Assembly (NCBI RefSeq): GCF_900101865.1
Contig: NZ_FNAH01000001.1
Location: 372,001 to 436,000, forward strand
DNA from: Paracoccus isoporae
GTDB lineage: Bacteria; Pseudomonadota; Alphaproteobacteria; Rhodobacterales; Rhodobacteraceae
Reading direction: 5' to 3'
Length of the DNA: 64,000 nucleotides
Program-made: the position numbers and the translations under genes
Notes under the pieces: generated by a model
Database searches by the model: none
What the model saw: only the letters and a program-made list of their open reading frames with translations
What the model was told of the DNA's origin: nothing
In this document: positions 1 through 8,767 of the stretch, piece after piece
Numbering within the stretch: the stretch's first letter is position 1
Layout: each line of letters starts with the position of its first letter

Positions 1-1029
1 AAATACGCCGCCTCGATGAACACGTCGGTCGTCGTCTCATCCGCGCCGGTGGCTGCACCACCCATCACGCCTGCGATGGATTCCAGTCCAGTTTCGTCGC
101 AGATCACCACCGCCCCCTCGGGCAGTCGGTATTCCCTGTCATCCAGCGCCAGCAGTTTCTCCCCGTGCCGTGCGGCGCGCAGATGCAGATCGCCCGGCAT
201 CTTGGCAATGTCGAACACATGCAGCGGCCGGTTCAGGTCGTGGGTGAAATAATTGGTGATATCGACCAGCGAGTTGATCGGCCGCAAGCCGATGGCACGC
301 AGGCGCTTCTGCATCCAGTCCGGCGAGGGGCCGTTCGTGACGCCCCGCACCACGCGGCCGGTGAAATAGGGCGCCTTGGCCGCGATCGCCGGGTCGATGC
401 TGACATTGACCGGGCTGGCAAAGCTGCCCTCGATATTCGCCTCGGCAAGCGGTTTCAGTGTGCCCAGCCCGCGCGCCGCCAGGTCGCGGGCAATGCCGCG
501 CACGCCGAGCGCGTCGGGGCGGTTGGGCGTGATGGCGATGTCGAAAATTGGATCGATCTTGTCGGGGGCATGTTCCGCCAGCCAATCGGTGAAACGCTGC
601 CCGACCTCGCCCGAGGGGAGTTCGATGATGCCGTCATGTTCGTCCGAGAGTTCCAGCTCGCGTTCGGACGCCATCATGCCATGGCTCTCGACGCCGCGGA
701 TCTTGCCGACGCTCAGCGTGGTGTCGATGCCTGGCACGTAATCGCCCGGCTTGGCCAGAACCCCGATCAAGCCGGTCTTGGCGTTCGGCGCGCCGCAGAC
801 GATCTGTTTCTCGCCCTCATCCGTCTCGACCAGCAGCACCCGCAGCCGGTCTGCATCGGGATGCTGTTCGGCCGCGATGACCTTGGCAATCGTAAAGCCC
901 GACAGCCGCGCGGCGGGATCGACGATCTCCTCGATCTCCAGCCCCAGATCGGTCAGAACCCGCCCGATCTCCTCCACCGAGGCATCGGTCTCCAGATGGT
1001 CTTTCAGCCAGGACAGGGTGAATTTCATG
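1..1029 (-). CDS. pheT: Phenylalanine--tRNA ligase beta subunit (5' part, cut by window edge)
   Basis: Beta subunit of the alpha2-beta2 phenylalanyl-tRNA synthetase, which charges tRNA-Phe in the cytoplasm. The 343 visible residues start [17 protein letters not shown] and run off the left edge with no stop. They cover the N-terminal helix, the EMAP/tRNA-binding-like OB domain (about residues 40-150, with [10 protein letters not shown] and [11 protein letters not shown] typical of PheT) and the start of the B3/B4 editing region ([19 protein letters not shown], then [11 protein letters not shown]). Only the C-terminal half is missing, because of the window edge. The family is normally about 800 residues. 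The ATG was chosen because it gives the canonical N-terminus. No other pheS/pheT gene is visible. Confidence 0.97.
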
Positions 1030-1049
1030 GCGCACCTTGAATGAGAGGC

Positions 1050-1072
1050 GCTCGCCCCGTCGGGGCGAGCGT
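1050..1072. terminator. Strong hairpin between the symporter gene and pheT
   Basis: A perfect 10-bp stem (CGCTCGCCCC / GGGGCGAGCG) with a 3-nt loop lies in the short gap between the stop of the alanine symporter gene and the pheT start. There is no clear T-run on the minus strand, so it may be a weak terminator for the upstream symporter gene or a leader hairpin 20 nt before the pheT start. The structure is seen directly; the role is inferred. Confidence 0.5.
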
Positions 1073-1136
1073 CGGTTTCATGCCTTCAACAATCCGCAGG
1101 CCGGGGCGTCAACCCCGCGCTTGCGGCAAATGCGGC

Positions 1137-2486
1137 TCAGCGGTCGTTCCGGTCCAGATATTCGCGGGTCAGCATGACCACGACCGGCGACAGCGCGATC
1201 AGCGAAATCAGGTTCGGAATCGCCATCAGCGCGTTCAGCGTGTCCGCCACCAGCCAGGCGAAGTCCAGCGTCACCACCGTGCCGACGAAGACCGAGACGG
1301 TCCAGAGCACCCGGAACGGCAACTCGGCCTTGGCGCCGAACAGGAACTCCCAGCATTTCTCGCCATAGAAGGCCCAGCCGAGGATGGTGGTGAACGCGAA
1401 TACCGAAAGCAACAGCGCCAGAAGCTCCGAGCCGAAGCCCGGCAGCGCCGCCTCGAACGCCGCGGCCGACAGCGCCGCGCCGGATTCGCCGGTCGTCCAG
1501 ACACCGGTGACCATGATGGCGAGCGCGGTCATCGTGCAGATGATGATCGTGTCGATGAAGGTGCCCATCATGCCGATCATGCCCGAATAGACCGGATCGC
1601 GGGTCGCACCGGCCGCCTGCGCGATACCGGCGGTGCCGAGACCCGCCTCGTTCGAGAAGATGCCGCGCGCCACGCCGAAGCGGATGCCGTGCATCACCGC
1701 CGCGCCCGCGAAGCCGCCAACCGCCGATGTCGGCGAGAAGGCCGAGGTGATGATCGTCATCAGCGCCCCCGGAAGCGCCGTCAGGTTCAGCAGCAGGATG
1801 ATGCCCACCGCGATCACATAGATGACCGCCATGGCCGGGATCAGCTTTTCGGCGACCGCGCCGATCCGCCTGATCCCGCCCAGGATCACCGCGCCGGTCA
1901 GCACCGCCAGCACCACGCCGCTCACCCAGGTCGGCAGGCCGAACGCGGTGCCCATCGCCTCGGAGATCGAGTTCGACTGCACCATGTTGCCGATCCCGAA
2001 CCCGGCCAGCCCGCCGAACACGGCGAAGGCCACCGCCAGCCAGCCCCAGCCCTTGCCGAGCCCGTTCTTGATCGCATACATCGGGCCACCGGCATGTTCG
2101 CCCTGGTCATCAACCTCGCGGTATTTCACCGCGACGACCACCTCGGCATATTTCGTGGCCATGCCGACGAACGCGGTCATCCACATCCAGAACACCGCGC
2201 CCGGCCCGCCAAGCGCGATGGCCGTGGCGACGCCGGCGATGTTCCCGGTCCCGATCGTGGCCGACAGCGCCGTCATCAGCGCCGCGAACGGGGTGATTTC
2301 CCCGTCCGCCGCATCGTCCGGCCTGCGGCTTTTCCCGATCATGCGGAAGCCGTAACCGATCTTTCGGATTGGCATGAATCCCAGCCGAAGCTGCAGGAAC
2401 AGCCCGGTGCCCAGGATCAGCACGATCATCGGTACGCCCCAGACGATCCCGTTCAGCCCGGACACGAAATTATTTATAGTTTCCAA
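1137..2486 (-). CDS. Sodium:alanine/glycine symporter (AGCS family)
   Basis: Integral inner-membrane amino-acid carrier of the AGCS (DagA/AlsT) family, which co-transports Na+ with alanine or glycine. About 449 residues with many hydrophobic segments. Family-like stretches include GTGNIAGVATAIALGGPGAVFWMW (given here only as a landmark near residue 85), KYAEVVVAVKYREVDDQGE, GGPMYAIKNGLG and FSNEAGLGTAGIAQA. The frame stays open to a TTG at 2510. However, AAGGAGGG lies inside that extension, 4 nt before a GTG (2489) and 7 nt before a TTG (2486), so translation probably starts at 2486 (METINNFV after initiation) or 2489. It sits alone upstream of pheT. Substrate specificity cannot be read from sequence alone. 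Confidence 0.9.
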   Translation of the reverse strand: METINNFVSGLNGIVWGVPMIVLILGTGLFLQLRLGFMPIRKIGYGFRMIGKSRRPDDAADGEITPFAALMTALSATIGTGNIAGVATAIALGGPGAVFWMWMTAFVGMATKYAEVVVAVKYREVDDQGEHAGGPMYAIKNGLGKGWGWLAVAFAVFGGLAGFGIGNMVQSNSISEAMGTAFGLPTWVSGVVLAVLTGAVILGGIRRIGAVAEKLIPAMAVIYVIAVGIILLLNLTALPGALMTIITSAFSPTSAVGGFAGAAVMHGIRFGVARGIFSNEAGLGTAGIAQAAGATRDPVYSGMIGMMGTFIDTIIICTMTALAIMVTGVWTTGESGAALSAAAFEAALPGFGSELLALLLSVFAFTTILGWAFYGEKCWEFLFGAKAELPFRVLWTVSVFVGTVVTLDFAWLVADTLNALMAIPNLISLIALSPVVVMLTREYLDRNDR

Positions 2487-2673
2487 CACTTTCCCTCCTT
2501 CTTTGCGCAATTGATAAGCGCGGGAGGACGGCTTTGTCGAGGGTGACGCAAAGATGAGCCCGCCCGCATCAGCAGCGCGGGGCGGATTTCCCGGCGCAGG
2601 TCACGCCGAAGGCCGGTTCGCCGGGCCTCGAAACATGGACCCGTGCGGCGGTGATTTCAGGACCGGTCCAGAC

Positions 2674-3153
2674 TCAGCCAGTGAACAGCGCCAGCGTGGC
2701 GAAGACCGCACCGGCGCCCAGCCATGCCGGCTTGTTGCGCCTGGCCAGCCCGCCCAGCACCAGGCATGGGATGGCCAGGAACCACGCCCAGTTGCGCGCC
2801 ATCACCGGGGCCGCGCCGTCCATCCAACCCGGCGACAGCAGCGCCAGCAGATAGCCGACCAGTGCCAGCAGCCCGAAATAGCAGGACACGGCCAGGCCGA
2901 ATTCCAGTACCCGTCGCTCGGTCTGCTCGTCATTCCAGCGATGCGGTCGGCGCAGATGCCCGCGCGACAGCGCCATCAGCGTCACGGCCAGAAACGTAGC
3001 CGCCGCGATGCCAAGCACCGGCAACAGGAAAGCTTGCGAGACCGTGGTGCTGGCCGTTCCGTCCTGTGCATGCACGGCATCGACCAACCCGAACAGGCTC
3101 ATCGAAGCAAGAAATGCCGTCGCATAGGCGGTGAGCGTGGTGGTGTTGGTCAT
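2674..3153 (-). CDS. Hypothetical inner-membrane protein
   Basis: I do not recognise the family. The 159-residue protein begins MTNTTTLTAYATAFLASMSLFG and has about four hydrophobic segments (roughly residues 8-28, 38-60, 85-110 and 115-150). A basic cytoplasmic-looking loop (SRGHLRRPHRWNDEQTERR) follows the second segment. The start is supported by AGAGGG 5 nt upstream of the ATG at 3153; the frame is open further upstream but lacks a ribosome-binding site. It lies on the same strand as the downstream symporter gene but about 190 nt away, so co-transcription is uncertain. No catalytic motif is visible. Confidence 0.75.
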   Translation of the reverse strand: MTNTTTLTAYATAFLASMSLFGLVDAVHAQDGTASTTVSQAFLLPVLGIAAATFLAVTLMALSRGHLRRPHRWNDEQTERRVLEFGLAVSCYFGLLALVGYLLALLSPGWMDGAAPVMARNWAWFLAIPCLVLGGLARRNKPAWLGAGAVFATLALFTG

Positions 3154-3271
3154 CTGAACCCTCTGACTGACATATGGCGGCATCTCCGGCGGGTTGGAGA
3201 ATAGTCAGCACGAGGCGGCTTGTCATCCTCGCGCGGGCCTCGGGTCGGTCACGCGCCCAAGGGTGTCGGCG

Positions 3272-3718
3272 TCAGATATCGGCTCCGAAACCGATACGAT
3301 AAGGCTCCTGCTCTGCGACGGGCGGCACGGCCACCAGCATGAAATTAAGCTGCGAGACGTGCTGGACCACGGCGACCTGGGTCTGTCCCTCCAGCAGGCC
3401 ATAGAACTCGATGATATTCGGGTTGCGATAGCCCATGCCGCGCACATGCACCGCGCGTTCACCGCCGAAATTCGCCAGTTGTATGCCAAGCTCGTATTTC
3501 TCCGGCAGCGATTCCTGGAACGCCTTCACCCGCGCGATGAGGTGGTCATAGACCTGCTTTGCAGCCTGCATGACGGCCTGATCCGCCTCGTCGCAGACCA
3601 CATGGCCCTCGGCCACCGGTGCGAGGGCGGGCGGCGCGGCCTCCTTTTCCGACTGTTCGGGCTTTGCCGTCTTGCCCTTGGCGTTCTGCTTTTCGGATTT
3701 ACTCGATTTTCGGCCCAT
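3272..3718 (-). CDS. Conserved protein of unknown function (DUF6173-like)
   Basis: A 148-residue soluble protein in two parts. The N-terminus (about residues 1-45) is charged, low-complexity and Lys/Glu/Ala-rich: MGRKSSKSEKQNAKGKTAK. The compact C-terminal domain of about 100 residues carries RVKAFQESLPEKYELGIQLANFG, MGYRNPNIIEFYG and VQHVSQLNFMLVAVP. From memory, the QHVSQLNFMLVAVP block resembles DUF6173, a family of unknown function common in Rhodobacterales; I could not verify this. There is no signal peptide or membrane segment. The ATG at 3718 was preferred over one four codons upstream because MGRKSSK looks like a natural N-terminus. Function unknown. Confidence 0.7.
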   Translation of the reverse strand: MGRKSSKSEKQNAKGKTAKPEQSEKEAAPPALAPVAEGHVVCDEADQAVMQAAKQVYDHLIARVKAFQESLPEKYELGIQLANFGGERAVHVRGMGYRNPNIIEFYGLLEGQTQVAVVQHVSQLNFMLVAVPPVAEQEPYRIGFGADI

Positions 3719-3838
3719 GCCACCTGCCATGCCTTCGATATACTGGATTTGTCCTGCTTCCGCCTGCCACGCCGATCCGGCACGGGCAGCACCGGACGCG
3801 GGAGCAGCTTGCCTGCCGCCCCCGCGCCTGGCCCGCGA

Positions 3839-5578
3839 TCAGTAGCCGACCGTCGCCGCCCCTGCGCGGCGCGGGTCGGAGGCCCCCAGAAGGAAGCTCG
3901 ATTCCGGGTCGCGCATCACCGACTGGGTGGAGCCCATCACCTCCTGCAGCGAAACGGTATGGCCTTTCGCCTGCAGCGCACGCTGGGTGTCGATGCTGAT
4001 CCCGTCCTCGATCCTCAGCTCGTCCGGCAGCCACTGGTGATGGATACGCGGCGCGGCGCTGGCTTCGGCCACATTCATGCCGTGGTCGATCATGTTCATG
4101 ATGACCTGCAGAACCGTTGTGATGATCCGCGCCCCGCCGGGCGATCCGGTCACGAGCCAGACCTCGCCATCCTTGTTCACGATGGTCGGCGTCATGGAGG
4201 AGAGCGGCCGCTTGCCCGGCTCCACCGCGTTCGCATCGCCGCCGATCAACCCGTAGGCATTCGGCACGCCCGGCTTGGCCGAGAAATCGTCCATCTCGTT
4301 GTTCATCAGCACGCCGGTGCCATCCGCCACCAGCCCCGAGCCGTAGGAGAAGTTGATCGTGTAGGTGTTGGAAACCGCGTTCCCGTCCTTGTCGATGATC
4401 GAGAAATGCGTTGTCTCGTTCGATTCGTAAGGCGTCAGATCCGCCGGTCCGATCTGCTCGGCCGAGGCGGCATAGGTGGCGCTGATCTTGTCGCGCATGT
4501 CTTCGGCGTAGTCCTTGCTGGTCAGCGTCTCCATCGGCACGTCGACGAAATCCGTGTCGCCGAGATATTCAGAGCGATCTGCATAGGCGAGCTTCATCGC
4601 CTCGGCCATGAGATGGATGGTTTCGGCCGAATTCGCGCCAAGCGCGCCGATCGGATAGGCTTCCAGCGCGTTCAGGATCTGGATCAGGTGGATCCCGCCA
4701 GAAGAGGGCGGCGGCATGGACACGATTTCATAGCCGCGATAATCCCCCCGGATCGGCTCTCGCTGCACGGCCTGGTAATTCGCCATGTCCTCGACGGTGA
4801 TGAAGCCGCCTGCGGCGGTCACCGAATCCGCGATGGCCTGCGCCACCTCGCCGGAATAGAAGCCCTCCGGTCCCTGCTCGGCGATCTTCTTCAGCGTCTC
4901 GGCCAGATCGGCCTGCACCAGCGTGTCTCCCGGCCGGTAAAGCGCGCCATCCTCCTTGTAGAAGATCGCCGCCGCCGATGGATAGCGGGTCAGCCGGTCC
5001 TTGAGCGATTCCAGACTGTCGGCCAGGTCGGGGGTGACGGTGATCCCTTCCTCCGCCAGCCGGATCGCCGGCGCGATCACATCCGCCCATTCCATGCTGC
5101 CATATTCGTCCAGCACCAGCTTCATCCCGGCGACCGTGCCCGGCACGCCGGAGGCTGCGCCGCTAAACCGCGACACGTCGCTGTCGGCATTGCCCTCCGC
5201 GTCGAGAAACATGTCGCGCGTCGCCGCGGCGGGAGCCATTTCGCGATAGTCGAAGGCATGGGTCTCTCCGGTCTCGGCATCATGGACCAGCATGAAGCCG
5301 CCGCCGCCCAGATTGCCGGCGCGAGGCAGGGTCACGGCCAGGGCAAATGCCACCGCAACCCCGGCATCGACAGCGTTGCCGCCCTGTTCCAGAATGTCGC
5401 GGCCGATTTCTGCGGCCACACGCTCCTGCGCGGAGACCATGCCGTTCTCGGCCCAGACCGGATGGGTCCGGTCCATGCCGGAGTAGATCGCCGCCTCCTG
5501 CGCATGCGCCGGAACCGCAGCCACGCCCGCCAGCGCAAGCGCCAAGGGCTGCCATGAAAATGAAATCAGCGTCCGCAT
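3839..5578 (-). CDS. ggt: Gamma-glutamyltransferase, periplasmic precursor
   Basis: Ntn-hydrolase that removes or transfers the gamma-glutamyl group of glutathione and related peptides in the periplasm. 579 residues, the usual length. A Sec signal peptide (MRTLISFSWQPLALALAGVAAVPAHA) precedes mature QEAAIYSG. The autoprocessing and catalytic Thr is the second Thr of NETTHFSIIDKDGNAVS, which should start the small subunit. The GSPGGARI loop and PLSSMTPTIV are also characteristic. The ATG at 5578 has GGGAGG 5 nt upstream, so the eight-codon upstream extension is rejected. It converges with nothing and is divergent from no gene; the ectR gene lies upstream on the same strand. Role: glutathione/gamma-glutamyl peptide recycling. 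Confidence 0.96.
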   Translation of the reverse strand: MRTLISFSWQPLALALAGVAAVPAHAQEAAIYSGMDRTHPVWAENGMVSAQERVAAEIGRDILEQGGNAVDAGVAVAFALAVTLPRAGNLGGGGFMLVHDAETGETHAFDYREMAPAAATRDMFLDAEGNADSDVSRFSGAASGVPGTVAGMKLVLDEYGSMEWADVIAPAIRLAEEGITVTPDLADSLESLKDRLTRYPSAAAIFYKEDGALYRPGDTLVQADLAETLKKIAEQGPEGFYSGEVAQAIADSVTAAGGFITVEDMANYQAVQREPIRGDYRGYEIVSMPPPSSGGIHLIQILNALEAYPIGALGANSAETIHLMAEAMKLAYADRSEYLGDTDFVDVPMETLTSKDYAEDMRDKISATYAASAEQIGPADLTPYESNETTHFSIIDKDGNAVSNTYTINFSYGSGLVADGTGVLMNNEMDDFSAKPGVPNAYGLIGGDANAVEPGKRPLSSMTPTIVNKDGEVWLVTGSPGGARIITTVLQVIMNMIDHGMNVAEASAAPRIHHQWLPDELRIEDGISIDTQRALQAKGHTVSLQEVMGSTQSVMRDPESSFLLGASDPRRAGAATVGY

Positions 5579-5713
5579 AGTAACCTCCCCAATGAATGAC
5601 ATGGCGTCAGTCCAGCCGGGAATGGCCCCTCGGTCAACCGCTATGTGGCAGAGGACATCCGGGCGAGCCTTGCCGGGCCGCGTGGCCAGTCGGCCGACGC
5701 GACGCGGATCGGC

Positions 5714-6196
5714 CTAGAGTTCGCCCGGAAACAGCACCGCGCCGCGATCCGTCTCGGCCTCCGCGGCGTCGAGCATCGAGGCCACGCGTTCCAGCACCGA
5801 GACCATCATCGCCTGCTCCCAATCCGGCAGGCGCTCGAAATCGGTGGCGAAGCGCTGCTGAAGCGCATCGGGCGCGCGGCTGAGCGCGGAGACGCCCTGA
5901 TCGGTCAAGGTAATGAGCGTTTGACGGCGATCGACCGGATTTGACTGGCGGCGGACATGTCCCGCCCGTTCCAGCTTGTCGATCATCGCCGTCACGGTCG
6001 CAGGTGCGACATGCATCCGCTTTGCGATGGTGGTTCCGGTGCTGCTGCCGGTTTCGGCGATGATCTGGATCACGCGGAGCTGCACGGGGGTCATGCCGGC
6101 CGACTGCGCCAGCTCCTTGCCGTGAAGCTCTGCCGCGCGAAGGATTCGCCTGAGCGCGATCAGGCAGACATCGATCCGATCCAAATGCGCCCCCAA
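5714..6196 (-). CDS. ectR: MarR-family regulator of ectoine synthesis (EctR-like)
   Basis: Winged-helix MarR repressor of 160 residues. The DNA-binding core is about residues 30-100 (MTPVQLRVIQIIAETG, then AKRMHVAPATVTAMIDKLERAGHVRR for recognition helix and wing, DRRQTLITLTDQG). It is transcribed divergently from ectABC-ask, the arrangement of EctR in halophilic methylotrophs. The shared 230-bp intergenic region holds a site matching the published EctR operator half-site (see 6391-6411). The start is uncertain: TTG at 6196 or TTG at 6184, the latter preceded by GGGGG 5 nt away. It probably represses ectoine synthesis at low salinity. The signal it senses is unknown. Confidence 0.85.
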   Translation of the reverse strand: MGAHLDRIDVCLIALRRILRAAELHGKELAQSAGMTPVQLRVIQIIAETGSSTGTTIAKRMHVAPATVTAMIDKLERAGHVRRQSNPVDRRQTLITLTDQGVSALSRAPDALQQRFATDFERLPDWEQAMMVSVLERVASMLDAAEAETDRGAVLFPGEL

Positions 6197-6369
6197 AGCG
6201 AATTTCCGATCAGTCTATATTCGGGATTCGCGGGTAACGGTCAATTCCTTAACAAAGGACAATTTGTTTCACGAATTTTTCGATGCCCGAAAGACCCAAT
6301 ATAGCTTGACCAGAACGGCAACATCGAGGCTGAAATGGCGCTATGAGCGCGTGAAACGCCATGCTGCAC

Positions 6370-6397
6370 TTGCAAAATGCTCAGGATGTGTTATTTA
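6370..6397 (+). promoter_or_regulatory. Candidate sigma70 promoter of ectABC-ask
   Basis: TTGCAA (6370-6375) and TATTTA (6392-6397) are separated by 16 nt and lie 30-57 nt before the ectA ATG. The region is AT-rich compared with its surroundings. The assignment is by motif only. Confidence 0.5.
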
Positions 6398-6411
6398 GTG
6401 TCTCGAAATAA
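6391..6411. promoter_or_regulatory. Candidate EctR operator upstream of ectA
   Basis: A perfect inverted repeat, TTATTT-N9-AAATAA, overlaps the candidate -10 box. Its left half reads TATTTAGT followed by GT. From memory, the EctR1 footprint of Methylomicrobium alcaliphilum is a pseudopalindrome of half-sites beginning TATTTAGT with a GT spacer, at the same place relative to the -10 box. The repeat is seen; the binding is inferred from the divergent MarR gene. Confidence 0.6.
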
Positions 6412-6426
6412 ATTGAGGATTGCGGC

Positions 6427-6957
6427 ATGAAAGACATGATCGAGAACAAGCCCCAGACCGAACTGACCTTCCGCAAGCCGGAGCCGGAGGATGGTAGCGA
6501 TGTCTGGGAACTCATCAAGTCCTGCAAGCCGCTGGACGAGAACAGCATGTATTGCAACCTCATCCAGTGCGATCATTTTGCCGATACCTGCATCCTGGCA
6601 GAGCGCGACGGTGTGCCGGTCGGCTGGATCTCCGGCTATATCCTGCCCGACGCCACCGACACGCTGTTTGTGTGGCAGGTCGCCGTCTCCGAAGAGGCGC
6701 GCGGGCTCGGGCTTGGCGGGCGGATGCTCGACAAGCTCCTGTCGCGCGACGACATGAAGGACGTGCTGAAGCTAAAGACCACCATCACCCGTGACAACGA
6801 GGCGAGCTGGGGCCTGTTCCGCAGCCTTGCCGAGCGGCATGACGGCGTGCTGACCGACGAGCCGCATTTCAAGAAGGACGACCATTTCGACGGCGAACAC
6901 GCCACCGAATACATGGTCACGATCCGCTTTCCGGCGCCGGTGGCGATGGTCGCCTGA
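6427..6957 (+). CDS. ectA: L-2,4-diaminobutyrate N-acetyltransferase
   Basis: GNAT-fold enzyme that acetylates L-2,4-diaminobutyrate at the gamma-amino group using acetyl-CoA, the second ectoine-specific step, in the cytoplasm. 176 residues. Diagnostic stretches are LTFRKPEPEDGSDVWELI near the N-terminus, LDENSMYCNLIQCDHFADTC, the acetyl-CoA pyrophosphate loop RGLGLGGRML (about residues 98-107) and TTITRDNEASWGLF. The ATG has GAGG 8 nt upstream. It is first in the operon ectA-ectB-ectC-ask and follows a candidate promoter and EctR-type operator. Confidence 0.98.
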   Translation: MKDMIENKPQTELTFRKPEPEDGSDVWELIKSCKPLDENSMYCNLIQCDHFADTCILAERDGVPVGWISGYILPDATDTLFVWQVAVSEEARGLGLGGRMLDKLLSRDDMKDVLKLKTTITRDNEASWGLFRSLAERHDGVLTDEPHFKKDDHFDGEHATEYMVTIRFPAPVAMVA

Positions 6958-7006
6958 CGGCCGACCGCCACCGCCCACATCTTTTCATTACATCCGAGGT
7001 ACTCCC

Positions 7007-8296
7007 ATGCCGACCGAGAAACCGGCCGATACCACTGTTTTCAATCGCCGCGAATCCGAGGCGCGCTCCTATTGCCGCAGCTTCCCGACGGTGTTCACCA
7101 AGGCGAACGGCTCGATCATGACCGCCGAGGATGGCCGCGAGTATATCGACTTCCTTGCCGGCTGTTCGTCGCTGAACTATGGCCATAACGATCCCGACAT
7201 GAAGGCCGCGCTGATCGAGCATGTCAGCAATGACGGCATCGCCCATGGGCTGGACATGTTCACCACCCAGAAGGCCGCCTTCCTGGAGACGTTCGAGCGT
7301 CTGATCCTGAAGCCGCGCGGCATGGACTACAAGGTGATGATGACCGGCCCGACCGGCACCAATGCGGTCGAGGCTGCGATCAAGCTGGCCCGCAAGGTCA
7401 CCGAACGCCGCAACGTGATCGCATTCACCAACGCCTTCCACGGCATGACCATGGGCAGCCTCGCGCTGACCGGCAATTCGGGCAAGCGAGAAGGCGCGGG
7501 CGGCGGCAGTCTGGCCGATGTGACCCATATGCCGTTCGAGAACGCGATGGGCGAGAATGACACGCTGGAATATATCGAATGGGCGCTCGACAACCCGTCC
7601 AGCGGCATTGATGCCCCGGCGGCCTTCATCGTCGAGCCGGTGCAGGGCGAAGGCGGGCTGAACGCGGCCAGCAAGGAATGGCTGCAAGGCATTCAGCGCA
7701 TTGCCCGCAAGCATGGCGCGCTGTTCATCATCGACGACATCCAGGCCGGGATCGGCCGGACCGGCACCTATTTTTCGACCGAGGAATACGGGCTGGACCC
7801 TGACATGATCACCCAGGCCAAATCCTTCAGCGGGATGGGCCTGCCCTTCGCGGCGCTGCTCATCAAGCCGGAACATGACATCTGGAAGCCGGCCGAACAT
7901 AACGGCACCTTCCGCGGCAACACCCATGCCTTCGTGACCGCGCGGGTCGCGTTGGAGAAGTTCTGGGCCGACGACGCCTTCTCGAAAGAAGTGCAGCGCA
8001 AGGGCGAGTATCTGCGCGAGCGGCTGCAGGCGATGGCCGATCTGATCCCGGATGCCACGCTGAAAGGCCGTGGCATGATGCGCGGCATCGATGTCGGCAG
8101 CGGCGAGCTGGCGGGTGAGATCTGCGCCAAATGCTTCGAGAACGGGCTGATCATCGAGACCTCGGGTGCGCATGACGAGGTGGTCAAGGTTCTGGCCGCG
8201 CTGACCACGCCGGACGAGATCTTCACCAAGGGTCTGGACATCCTGGAGGCTGCCCTGCGCGACGCCATCGGCAACAACCAGATCGCAGCGGAGTAA
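7007..8296 (+). CDS. ectB: Diaminobutyrate--2-oxoglutarate transaminase
   Basis: PLP-dependent class-III aminotransferase that converts aspartate-semialdehyde and glutamate into L-2,4-diaminobutyrate, the first ectoine-committed step. 429 residues, normal length. Motifs: [48 protein letters not shown], the Asp of [14 protein letters not shown], and the Schiff-base Lys in [11 protein letters not shown]. It lies 49 nt after ectA, with AGGTAC near the ATG as a modest ribosome-binding site. It ends 5 nt before ectC. Confidence 0.98.
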   Translation: MPTEKPADTTVFNRRESEARSYCRSFPTVFTKANGSIMTAEDGREYIDFLAGCSSLNYGHNDPDMKAALIEHVSNDGIAHGLDMFTTQKAAFLETFERLILKPRGMDYKVMMTGPTGTNAVEAAIKLARKVTERRNVIAFTNAFHGMTMGSLALTGNSGKREGAGGGSLADVTHMPFENAMGENDTLEYIEWALDNPSSGIDAPAAFIVEPVQGEGGLNAASKEWLQGIQRIARKHGALFIIDDIQAGIGRTGTYFSTEEYGLDPDMITQAKSFSGMGLPFAALLIKPEHDIWKPAEHNGTFRGNTHAFVTARVALEKFWADDAFSKEVQRKGEYLRERLQAMADLIPDATLKGRGMMRGIDVGSGELAGEICAKCFENGLIIETSGAHDEVVKVLAALTTPDEIFTKGLDILEAALRDAIGNNQIAAE

Positions 8297-8301
8297 TTGA
8301 C

Positions 8302-8697
8302 ATGATCGTACGTGATTTCAACAAGCTGAAGAATACCGACCGCGATGTGAAGGACGCGCAGTGGTCCTCGGTCCGCATGTTGCTGGCCGACGACAAGATG
8401 GGGTTCTCGTTCCACATCACCACGCTGGAAGCGGGCTCGGAGCACACCTTCCATTACAAGAACCATTTCGAGAGCGTCTATTGCATGTCCGGCAAGGGCT
8501 CGATCACCGATCTGGGCACCGGCGAGACCCATGAGATCACGCCCGGCGTCATGTATGCACTAAATCTGCACGACAAGCACACGCTGCGCGCCGAGGAAGA
8601 ACTGGTCATGGCCTGCTGCTTCAACCCTCCCGTCACCGGGACTGAGGTGCATCAGGCCGACGGCTCCTACGCCGCGCCGGCAACGCAGGACGCATAA
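8302..8697 (+). CDS. ectC: Ectoine synthase
   Basis: Cupin enzyme that cyclises N-gamma-acetyl-diaminobutyrate to ectoine with loss of water. 131 residues, the family length. The expected iron ligands are present at the positions known from characterised EctC proteins: Glu57 (HFESVYC), Tyr85 (MYALN) and His93 (DKHTL). Substrate-binding features include [19 protein letters not shown]. It starts 5 nt after ectB and is followed by a hairpin, then ask. No ectD (ectoine hydroxylase) is present here, so the operon makes ectoine rather than 5-hydroxyectoine unless ectD lies elsewhere. Confidence 0.98.
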   Translation: MIVRDFNKLKNTDRDVKDAQWSSVRMLLADDKMGFSFHITTLEAGSEHTFHYKNHFESVYCMSGKGSITDLGTGETHEITPGVMYALNLHDKHTLRAEEELVMACCFNPPVTGTEVHQADGSYAAPATQDA

Positions 8698-8736
8698 GCG
8701 CCGCCTTCGCACGCAACCCCGACACGCAATCAGAGG

Positions 8737-8759
8737 CCCGGCCCGACAACAGGGCCGGG
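8737..8759 (+). other. GC-rich hairpin between ectC and ask
   Basis: A perfect 8-bp stem, CCCGGCCC / GGGCCGGG, with a 7-nt loop lies in the 70-nt ectC-ask gap. It ends 8 nt before the TTG start of ask, so the purine-rich GGGG that could serve as ask ribosome-binding site is partly in the stem. It has no T-run and could stabilise the ectABC message, attenuate ask or control its translation. The structure is seen; the role is inferred. Confidence 0.5.
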
Positions 8760-8767
8760 GAAGCGGA

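Noticed and set aside
1041..2546. Long plus-strand open frame (about 500 codons) opposite the alanine symporter gene
   Set aside because: Composition is Arg/Gln/His-rich low-complexity typical of an antisense frame in high-GC DNA; the minus strand encodes a clear AGCS membrane protein with a good ribosome-binding site.
3194..5557. 787-codon plus-strand open frame
   Set aside because: Antisense shadow of ggt and the DUF6173-like gene; no recognisable domain, and the opposite strand has catalytic motifs and a signal peptide.
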